The notes under the pieces: generated by a model
Database searches by the model: none
What the model was told of the DNA's origin: nothing
What the model saw: only the letters and a program-made list of their open reading frames with translations
Program-made: the position numbers and the translations under genes
Part shown: positions 1 through 5,427 of the stretch, in pieces
Layout: every line of letters begins with the position of its first letter
Numbering within the stretch: the stretch's first letter is position 1
Assembly: GCA_003487805.1 (NCBI GenBank)
Contig: DNNE01000134.1
Span: 23,942-30,437, forward strand
Source: Blastocatellia bacterium
Lineage (GTDB): Bacteria; Acidobacteriota; Blastocatellia; Pyrinomonadales; Pyrinomonadaceae
Reading direction: 5' to 3'
DNA: 6,496 nucleotides

Positions 1-26
1 CTTGCTACCGCAAGCGGTTCCGTACC
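1..26. repeat. REP-like palindrome, truncated by the left window edge
   Basis: This is a third copy of the palindromic element found at 5258-5336, in the same orientation as the 5301-5336 copy. CTTGC (1-5) pairs with GCAAG (10-14) around the loop TACC. The right arm continues as CGGTTCCGTACC (15-26), matching the CGGTTCTGTACC flank of the full copy. The left part of the stem (expected CCG) and the GATTAC-like flank would lie outside the window. It begins 16 bases after the stop codon of the M16 protease gene, so it could act as a 3' mRNA-stabilising hairpin or a weak terminator. No T-run follows it within the window. Confidence 0.7.
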
Positions 27-42
27 AGGCGCTTCTGATACT

Positions 43-1476
43 TTACTGCCCGATCAAATCTTCCGGCGTGATCTTCGCCTGTTGTTGACTCTGCTCGGAA
101 ATCAAAGCCAGACCGACGTGGGGCTTGCCTTGAATATAAGTCGTTAGATAACGGCTAATGTCGCCGCGCGAAGTTCGCCGCAAGTTTCCGAGGTAGCCGC
201 GGAAGTAATCAACTCCGGTCGACGACCACCAGAACCCGAGCGTCTTCGCGTACTCGTCAAACTTTTCGCGCGAGTACAGATCGTCAGCTTCCAACAATCC
301 TTTGGCGCTCTCAAGTTGATCGTCGGTGTAATAGTCCTTGTCATTGAAATGTGAGATTTCGCTGTAGACAGCTTTCAGGGCAGCCTTTGCCTTTTCCGGA
401 GTCGTTTGAAAGACGACATTGATTGGGCCAACGTTGCGCTGGGTGTAATAGCCGATCGCCACGCCGTTCACCAATCCGGTGTCTACCAAATTGCGCTGGA
501 AGCGTGAATCAGGCTGCTGCATGATGAACGAGAAAGTATCGGCAGCATAAGTCGCGGCATCATCTTTCCCGATCGACGGCCCTTGCCAACCGATCTCGAT
601 CAAGACGTTGGTTACGGGTTGCTTAATGACGTTGGCTTCGCTCTTTTGCAGCGGCGGATGGTCGACGAGTGGAAATTCCGCGAACGGATCTTTCTCGCGT
701 CGCGGCCAGTCGCCAAATAGATCCTGGGCCATCTTGTAAACGTCAGCGGTCTGCACGTCGCCAGTGATAACCAACGCCGAATTGTTGGGCACGTAATAAC
801 GCCCCTGAATCAACTTCATCATCGCCGTGGTGGCGGTCGAAACCGTCTGACGATTACCGAGCGGCTGCTTTCTGCTCGTGTATTTTGAGAAGAGACGATC
901 GTTCATCTCTTTATTCAAATAGTAGCCCGGCTCTGATTCGTTCCGATCGATTTCACCGATCACGACCTGGCGCTCGCGCTCGAATTCGTCCTCTTTGAAC
1001 AGCGGATAGCGAACCGCGTCACGCATGAAATTCATCGCCGCATGCAGGTTCGGGCTCGTAGTCGTGAAGTAATATTCGACGACTTCTTCGCGGGTCTCGC
1101 CGTTGTAAGCGATGCCGAGCTGGCCGATTTTTTGCAGATAGTCTTCCTGATTCGCGATCGCGCGATTGGCTTTGAAGAACATGTGCTCGTAAAGATGCGA
1201 CAAGCCGTTCAGCTCCGGTGGTTCAGTGAACGAACCGTTGCGCACCGCGAGTTCGATCGTTACGACCGGCACCGAATGATCCTCGAGCACGATGATCTCA
1301 AGTCCATTCGCCAGCACTTTGCTGGCGATGTCCGAAGCGGGCGTTGGGGCACTGGTTCGAACAGGCGCCGCAGCGGTCATGCGGGCAGGCGGATTGGTTT
1401 GGATTGAAGCCGGACGCGCGGTAAGCGGCGCGACTAACGAAAAGATAAGCGCAAGAATCAGAAATAATCGTTTCAC
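43..1476 (-). CDS. Exported M16 (insulinase/pitrilysin family) zinc metallopeptidase, M16B-like
   Basis: Predicted periplasmic or secreted zinc endopeptidase of 477 aa. Residues 1 to about 22 form a signal peptide (basic KR, hydrophobic LFLILALIFSLVAPL, then TARP). A Pro/Ala/Thr-rich linker follows to about residue 50, then an M16 catalytic domain (about 52-195) and an M16_C domain (about 204-390). The inverted zinc motif HLYEH is intact at H94, E97 and H98. E168 and E175 sit 70 and 77 residues after the last His, the spacing of the conserved glutamates in pitrilysin-type enzymes, so the site looks complete. The length fits single-module M16B proteins, which normally work as dimers, often with a paralogue lacking HXXEH; no such partner is in the window. 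The GTG start at 1476 is preferred because GGAG lies 5 bases upstream and it opens directly on the signal peptide. The frame extends to a TTG at 1518, but that has no ribosome binding site. It lies 213 bases after the preceding gene, so it probably has its own promoter. Substrate unknown. Confidence 0.92.
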   Translation of the reverse strand: MKRLFLILALIFSLVAPLTARPASIQTNPPARMTAAAPVRTSAPTPASDIASKVLANGLEIIVLEDHSVPVVTIELAVRNGSFTEPPELNGLSHLYEHMFFKANRAIANQEDYLQKIGQLGIAYNGETREEVVEYYFTTTSPNLHAAMNFMRDAVRYPLFKEDEFERERQVVIGEIDRNESEPGYYLNKEMNDRLFSKYTSRKQPLGNRQTVSTATTAMMKLIQGRYYVPNNSALVITGDVQTADVYKMAQDLFGDWPRREKDPFAEFPLVDHPPLQKSEANVIKQPVTNVLIEIGWQGPSIGKDDAATYAADTFSFIMQQPDSRFQRNLVDTGLVNGVAIGYYTQRNVGPINVVFQTTPEKAKAALKAVYSEISHFNDKDYYTDDQLESAKGLLEADDLYSREKFDEYAKTLGFWWSSTGVDYFRGYLGNLRRTSRGDISRYLTTYIQGKPHVGLALISEQSQQQAKITPEDLIGQ

Positions 1477-1481
1477 ATTAA

Positions 1482-1485
1482 CTCC
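1482..1485 (-). promoter_or_regulatory. Ribosome binding site of the M16 peptidase gene
   Basis: GGAG on the minus strand lies 5 bases upstream of the GTG at 1476-1474 (GGAGTTAATGTG). It decides the start: the longer reading from TTG at 1518 is preceded only by an A-run without a Shine-Dalgarno match and would put a 14-residue polar extension in front of the signal peptide. An out-of-frame ATG overlaps the GTG by two bases, so GTG is the in-frame choice. Confidence 0.65.
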
Positions 1486-1637
1486 GTATCTCTTTGGCGA
1501 CGAACTCGGAAGATTCAATTTTTTGCACGAGTCGCTGCGAATATGTACGACAAATCTACCACAAAGACCAGACGGACAGAGGCGTCAGTTAGTCGCCTTG
1601 TTTTTACGAATCAGAAGGTCTTTGGGTTTCTGCCTTC

Positions 1638-1667
1638 AGCGACCAGTGTTCGATGTCTCTGATCGCT
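1638..1667. repeat. Imperfect inverted repeat in the gap between the beta-sandwich gene and the protease gene
   Basis: AGCGACCAG (1638-1646) and CTGATCGCT (1659-1667) form a 9-base-pair stem with one G-T wobble and a 12-base loop, 23 bases beyond the stop codon of the 1690-3426 gene. Read on the minus strand, no T-run follows, so it does not qualify as an intrinsic terminator. It could be a 3' stabilising hairpin or an operator for the downstream protease, or chance. The rest of the 1477-1689 gap shows no convincing sigma-70 promoter and no small ORF with a ribosome binding site. Confidence 0.3.
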
Positions 1668-1689
1668 AATTAGATGTCAGCGCGATTAG

Positions 1690-3426
1690 TCATGGCTTAG
1701 GAGAGGATGAGTAAGGGAATTCGTAGTCGGTGGTTCGATCGCAAGGCTTCAGTGCGATCTCTTTCTTAAGGGCCTCGGCTGTGCGCAGGACTTTCGCGCG
1801 AAAGCTGCTGTCGCTCCTGGTTGACTTGATGGTCGTTGCGTCGATCTGTTCCGCCGGTTGCGCCAGCAACCAGAAGCGGCCGGGGGCAACGTTGGCGATC
1901 GCGAAGGTCCCGTCGGCGGCGACTACACCTTCAAAAAATCGCAGCGGATTGTCGCTGTTTTCGCGTTCGGCGGGCGCCAAATAAATTCGCAGCGGCGGTA
2001 GACTTTGTCCCTCGGGGATTGTGACGCGACCGCGCAGGCTCGCGCCGCCCTCGGCAATCGCGATCGTGATGCCGGATATTCTTTCGCCTAACTTTATGGA
2101 TATTCCGTTGCGGGAAATGGTTGATTCCGTTTTGGCGCCCGGCTTCTGGTCCAACGCCACGTCTCTGAGGTACCAACCGGCGGCGGGGAGACGAACGTCA
2201 AACCGATAAGTGGCCGGCGACAAGTTACGATAATGGACCTCTCCTTTTTCGTTGGGCACAGTCTCGAACGAGCTTGAAGCAAATAGAGAAACCCCGGACG
2301 GGTCCGCAGTCTTGTCTTTCGCTGGGCCGGATTTTTCTTCCGGTCGCGCCCGCCGTAAGACAACCATCGTTTCTTTCATCGCCGTATCACGGCGGCGTCC
2401 GCAGTTCAATTTCGCGTCCGTCTCCACATTGACCTGCGCGTCAACTGATCCCATGACGGCGAGCGCAAGATCAAGGCCGGTTACGTCAGCGCCTCTAACT
2501 GCGATCTTACGTGCGGACGATGCGACAACTTCGTTATTTGGTCCACCGCCTCCGATCGCGCTGATTTCATACTCGCCGTCAGAGACTCCGTTCAACTGAA
2601 ATGTTCGGTCAGGACCGGGCGCCTGCACGCTGGTTATGACAACGTGGCTTTCGAGATCAATCAGTCTCACGCTCGGGCTGTAAGGCAAAGGCGGCTGCGC
2701 GCCGGAAACTTTGCCGCTTACTGCATGACCTGGCTCGGCTCGATAACGAATGTCCGCCGTGGCTTCCTGATCTGAGCGCACTACGATTTCGGCGGCGGTG
2801 TCGCGCGTTGAGGCAGGTGCGAAAGTCATCGCGTCGTTTCCGAAAGGATTCACCGATCCGAAATATTGGCCCTGACCACCGGCGGCAACAATGTAAGTCC
2901 CTGGCTGTAATCCGTAGATGCGATAGTAGCCGCGATCGTCAGTGATCTTAGGTTGAGAGAAGGCAGGCGTCGCAATCTTGTTTCCTTCAGTGTCGCGAAT
3001 CTGATAAGCACGAACACTTATGTTTACCACCGGCTCGCCCGTGATGTTTGTAATGGTGCCGGCAATGACCGCGCCCTTGATCAAGGTCAGTTCCGCTCTG
3101 TCTCCCGGTCGATAAGTCGGCGTAGATTCACTCGGAAATTGAGCGACATATCCCGGCGCGCTCAGAAAAACTCTGTACATGCCGGCATCAAGCCCCTGCA
3201 CTTTGAACAACCCTTCGTTATCGGTGGTCGTGCGGTGACCGCCGGAACTCCCGAAACCGCTGACAGACACATTGACGCCTGGAAGTGGCTGACCCGATTC
3301 GCTGACGACGCGGCCGCTAATCGCATTGTCCTTTGTTTGCGCCGCAGGTTCTTGCGCCAACGTGGCCAGCGAAACCAGCAGCGTGAGCGCGAGCACGGAT
3401 ATTGCCTGAATGTTTTTCAATCTCAT
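1690..3426 (-). CDS. Exported carboxypeptidase regulatory-like multi-domain protein (two-cysteine paralogue)
   Basis: A 578-aa exported protein of unknown function. A signal peptide covers residues 1 to about 25 (MRLKN, hydrophobic stretch, ATLAQ). About five beta-sandwich units of the CarboxypepD_reg/transthyretin-like kind follow: 36-92 (ISGRVVSESGQPLPGV, then TDNEGLFKVQGLDAGMYRV), 118-181 (containing TDDRGYYRIYGLQPGTYIV), about 235-290, about 326-415 and about 457-523. The recurring signature is a G-x-V strand, then a turn D-x-x-G-x-Y/F-x-I-x-G-L-x-x-G-x-Y-x-V. A charged, probably helical segment (about 540-558) leads to LKPC. There are exactly two cysteines, C342 and C562, both matched in the partial gene at 5428-6496. 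There is no catalytic carboxypeptidase domain, TonB plug, beta-barrel or lipobox, and the C-terminus shows no membrane anchor. The ATG at 3426 overlaps the preceding stop by one base (TGATG), so translation is probably coupled. The fold assignment is fairly firm; any role in binding carbohydrate or protein partners would be a guess. Confidence 0.88.
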   Translation of the reverse strand: MRLKNIQAISVLALTLLVSLATLAQEPAAQTKDNAISGRVVSESGQPLPGVNVSVSGFGSSGGHRTTTDNEGLFKVQGLDAGMYRVFLSAPGYVAQFPSESTPTYRPGDRAELTLIKGAVIAGTITNITGEPVVNISVRAYQIRDTEGNKIATPAFSQPKITDDRGYYRIYGLQPGTYIVAAGGQGQYFGSVNPFGNDAMTFAPASTRDTAAEIVVRSDQEATADIRYRAEPGHAVSGKVSGAQPPLPYSPSVRLIDLESHVVITSVQAPGPDRTFQLNGVSDGEYEISAIGGGGPNNEVVASSARKIAVRGADVTGLDLALAVMGSVDAQVNVETDAKLNCGRRRDTAMKETMVVLRRARPEEKSGPAKDKTADPSGVSLFASSSFETVPNEKGEVHYRNLSPATYRFDVRLPAAGWYLRDVALDQKPGAKTESTISRNGISIKLGERISGITIAIAEGGASLRGRVTIPEGQSLPPLRIYLAPAERENSDNPLRFFEGVVAADGTFAIANVAPGRFWLLAQPAEQIDATTIKSTRSDSSFRAKVLRTAEALKKEIALKPCDRTTDYEFPYSSSPKP

Positions 3427-5138
3427 CAGGGCCCTTCCTTTGGGGTCAGGTCGAGCGTGAACAGAACTTCTGATTCGGAATCGTCAGCCACATTCACAGT
3501 TTGTCGTTGGGTCCTGGGAAGGGTGCGCGGCAAATTGTTTGAACCAAACGATATGATCTGGAGAACAACCTCGTATGTGCCGGTGGGAATGCCTTGCGCT
3601 ATAAAACGGCCGCGCGAATCAACTTGCGCTGATGACACTCCGTTCGGGTCGTTTTGACGTTGCACTGAAACGAACATCATGGCGTCAGCAGGCAGCGCGC
3701 CTCCTTCAACCTTGACCTGGCCCCTAACAACTCCGCTTCCGTAGGTGAGATAGACTCGAACGCCGGAAATACTCTGCCCGGGTGCGAGATCAATCCGGCG
3801 ATTCTGTAAAGCGCGCTCGTGGACGATCCGAGAAATGGTAATGCCCCTCGACTCGGCTGAGGTGAAGCCGCTGATGTTGATCTGGACCTTACCCGGGCGT
3901 AAGCCGTCCAGTTGAAACGTGCCATCGGCTGCGATGGGCGAAGTCGTGGCGTTCATAAGACCCTGAATGCTGTTCTGAGTTGGTTCTCCGAAGCCGGCCA
4001 CGACCGATCTGGAAAGCATGGCCAGGGCCTTCTTATCGGTAATGCCATCCGTGACGACAACGCCTGAAATGCTCAACCCGCGCTGCGCTTTGACTTCCAG
4101 GTCCGCAATGTCGCCGTCCGTAACTTCAAAAGAAAGCGGGTCGCTGTATACCTTGGGGCGCTGATTGGGCGTTTGATTGAACATCGAATTCGAATTAGTC
4201 ATGATTGCGTAGCGTCCCGGCGCGACTCCCTCTAACCGAAACTCGCCCTTCGAATTAGTGGGCGTGTTCGGCGAGTAGCTGCCACTGACATAGGTTTGAT
4301 TTTGATTCGTCTGCAGCGCGCCAAACGAGAAATCAACACCCGGCAAGGGTTGGTTTGTGTCAGCATCAATTATTCGTCCGGTCACGGTGTAGGTGCGCGA
4401 GCGGCCGCCGACGGTGATGTCAATATTCTTTACTTCGGCGCCTTCGGTGAGATCTACGATCGAAGCTTTCGCAGCTTCGGCAGTGTTCCCATAATAAGTT
4501 TTCGGATAGTACCCGCCTCGCAAAGTGGCGCTACGTCCGTCATCCCCTACGCTCACTTTGTAACGCGCGGCGGCCAATCCGTAAATCCGATAGATGCCGC
4601 GGTCGTCGGTACTGTACATGCCAAAGTTTGCCGGCCGCGAAGCCAGCACTCGTGCCGGCTCGCCTTTGTCATCGACCGGGGTTAGCGTGATGCGTTCCTC
4701 GATCAGTGGTTTGCCATCTGCGTCGACGATGCGACCGGTGATCACGCCGCCGCGCGTTAATTTAAAGTCGATGCCTTCGACAGTTTCATCGGCCGACAAA
4801 TTAACGACTCGTCCCTGGCCGTACATCGGATTTGCGGGAAGTACGTATGTAGGCGCGACCGCGCTCACGTTCAGTTGCCCCGCTGACAGTCCACTGATTC
4901 GATACTTACCTTCGGCATCAGAAGTGACCTGGGCGACGACGGTCTGGGTATTGGTGAGATTCACTGCGACCAAAACTCCCGGCGCGGGTTTCTCGCCGAT
5001 CATTACCCGACCGGTGATCGAAGATGTTGCTTTCGGTTTGGCTTCGGCCGTCTGGCCGTAAACGGGTTTCAGCGAATGCCCGACCACAACAGTCGCAAGG
5101 AGTAAAGAGAACCAAAGAAGCCGTTTGAGGCTGGCCAT
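3426..5138 (-). CDS. Exported five-unit carboxypeptidase regulatory-like protein, cysteine-free
   Basis: A 570-aa exported protein of unknown function. The signal peptide is residues 1 to about 29 (MASLKR, LLWFSLLLATVVVG, ending near VYGQ). Five beta-sandwich units follow, each ending in a turn-strand signature: about 40-95 (ITGRVMIG, SDAEGKYRISGLSAG), 132-197 (VITGRIVDADGKPL, STDDRGIYRIYGLAAARYKV), 250-312 (VTGRIIDADTNQPLPGV, NSKGEFRLEGVAPGRYAI), 355-423 (ISGVVV, AADGTFQLDGLRPGKVQI) and 469-526 (VRGQVKV, DSRGRFIAQGIPTGTYEV). The last 40 residues form an Arg/Pro/Thr-rich and acidic tail. No cysteine, lipobox, TonB domain or protease motif is visible. The N-terminal half shares its layout with the 1690-3426 gene, including the block TDDRGxYRIYGL; the C-terminal half differs. 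The ATG at 5138 is chosen because GGAGG lies 7 bases upstream and the signal peptide begins there. An in-frame GTG at 5213 would add 25 polar residues without a ribosome site. It is translationally coupled to the 1690-3426 gene. Confidence 0.88.
   Translation of the reverse strand: MASLKRLLWFSLLLATVVVGHSLKPVYGQTAEAKPKATSSITGRVMIGEKPAPGVLVAVNLTNTQTVVAQVTSDAEGKYRISGLSAGQLNVSAVAPTYVLPANPMYGQGRVVNLSADETVEGIDFKLTRGGVITGRIVDADGKPLIEERITLTPVDDKGEPARVLASRPANFGMYSTDDRGIYRIYGLAAARYKVSVGDDGRSATLRGGYYPKTYYGNTAEAAKASIVDLTEGAEVKNIDITVGGRSRTYTVTGRIIDADTNQPLPGVDFSFGALQTNQNQTYVSGSYSPNTPTNSKGEFRLEGVAPGRYAIMTNSNSMFNQTPNQRPKVYSDPLSFEVTDGDIADLEVKAQRGLSISGVVVTDGITDKKALAMLSRSVVAGFGEPTQNSIQGLMNATTSPIAADGTFQLDGLRPGKVQINISGFTSAESRGITISRIVHERALQNRRIDLAPGQSISGVRVYLTYGSGVVRGQVKVEGGALPADAMMFVSVQRQNDPNGVSSAQVDSRGRFIAQGIPTGTYEVVLQIISFGSNNLPRTLPRTQRQTVNVADDSESEVLFTLDLTPKEGP
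3433..3440 (-). promoter_or_regulatory. Ribosome binding site inside the 3' end of the upstream gene
   Basis: AAGGAAGG on the minus strand precedes the ATG at 3426 by 6 bases (the AAGGA core by 9). It lies within the last codons of the 3426-5138 gene, whose TGA shares its final A with this ATG. Site and overlap together indicate termination-reinitiation coupling and support this start. Confidence 0.65.
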
Positions 5139-5145
5139 AGGGGAT

Positions 5146-5150
5146 CCTCC
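5146..5150 (-). promoter_or_regulatory. Strong ribosome binding site of the 570-aa exported protein
   Basis: GGAGG on the minus strand lies 7 bases before the ATG at 5138 (GGAGGATCCCCTATG). It is a near-ideal Shine-Dalgarno in sequence and spacing, and it settles the start of the gene against the longer reading from GTG at 5213. Confidence 0.8.
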
Positions 5151-5181
5151 GCTTAGAAAGGCTGGGCCAATTGTGGGCGTC

Positions 5182-5210
5182 ATCATCGCACCGTCTTGCG
5201 CCCCGCGCAA
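5182..5210 (-). promoter_or_regulatory. Weak candidate sigma-70 promoter with a hairpin over the -35 region
   Basis: On the minus strand TTGCGC (5210-5205) and GATGAT (5187-5182) are separated by 17 bases, and the -10-like box has an upstream TGC resembling an extended -10. Matches to consensus are modest (3 of 6 and 4 of 6). Transcription would begin a few tens of bases before the GGAGG site. The -35 box is one arm of a perfect palindrome, TTGCGC-CCC-GCGCAA (5196-5210 on the plus strand), which could be an operator. This is suggestive only; Acidobacteriota promoter rules are poorly known. Confidence 0.2.
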
Positions 5211-5257
5211 CACAATCGCTTCGGTATGGCTTCCCCAGAATGTCTACGAGACGAATA

Positions 5258-5336
5258 CGGTACGGAACCGGTCGCGCCAGCGACCGGGTAGTCTTCTTGA
5301 GATTACCCGCTTGCTGGCGCAAGCGGTTCTGTACCG
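5258..5336. repeat. Inverted pair of REP-like palindromic elements (BIME-like unit)
   Basis: Two 36-base copies face each other. Copy A is 5258-5293 and copy B, inverted, is 5301-5336, with 7 bases between them. Each has a flank CGGTACxGAA, an 8-base-pair perfect stem with a 4-base loop, and a tail GGTAxTC. Stem A pairs CCGGTCGC (5268-5275) with GCGACCGG (5280-5287); stem B pairs CCGCTTGC (5307-5314) with GCAAGCGG (5319-5326). The stems differ in sequence but both remain fully paired. A third partial copy sits at 1-26. The pair lies in the gap after the stop codon at 5428 and before the gene starting at 5138, the usual intergenic place for REP elements. Possible roles are 3' mRNA protection, transcription termination or attenuation. 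REP elements are often mobilised by a RAYT transposase encoded elsewhere; none is in this window. Confidence 0.85.
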
Positions 5337-5427
5337 ATTGATTCTTCACGCACGATCTGGACTTTTTGGGCAAGACCCGAGCTAACCGGCCTCTCGTTCG
5401 AACTGGATACGAGGTGGCGAGTTAGAC

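Noticed and set aside
1580..1605. Stem AGGCG/CGCCT followed by a T-rich run on the plus strand, resembling an intrinsic terminator.
   Set aside because: No plus-strand gene lies upstream. On the minus strand, where the genes are transcribed, the T-run is on the wrong side. The 5-base stem is short enough to be chance.
2953..3657. A long open frame on the plus strand (234 codons) spanning the junction of the two exported-protein genes, and similar plus-strand frames elsewhere.
   Set aside because: They lie antisense to well-supported genes, their translations are rich in Arg and Ser without domain patterns, and no ribosome site was evident. They are shadows of the minus-strand coding sequence.
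1690..5138. Lipoprotein signal peptides on the two complete beta-sandwich proteins.
   Set aside because: Neither signal peptide contains a cysteine at or near the cleavage region, so no lipobox exists.
5139..5213. A longer start (GTG at 5213) for the 570-aa exported protein.
   Set aside because: It would bury the signal peptide behind 25 extra residues and has no good ribosome site, whereas ATG 5138 has GGAGG at ideal spacing.
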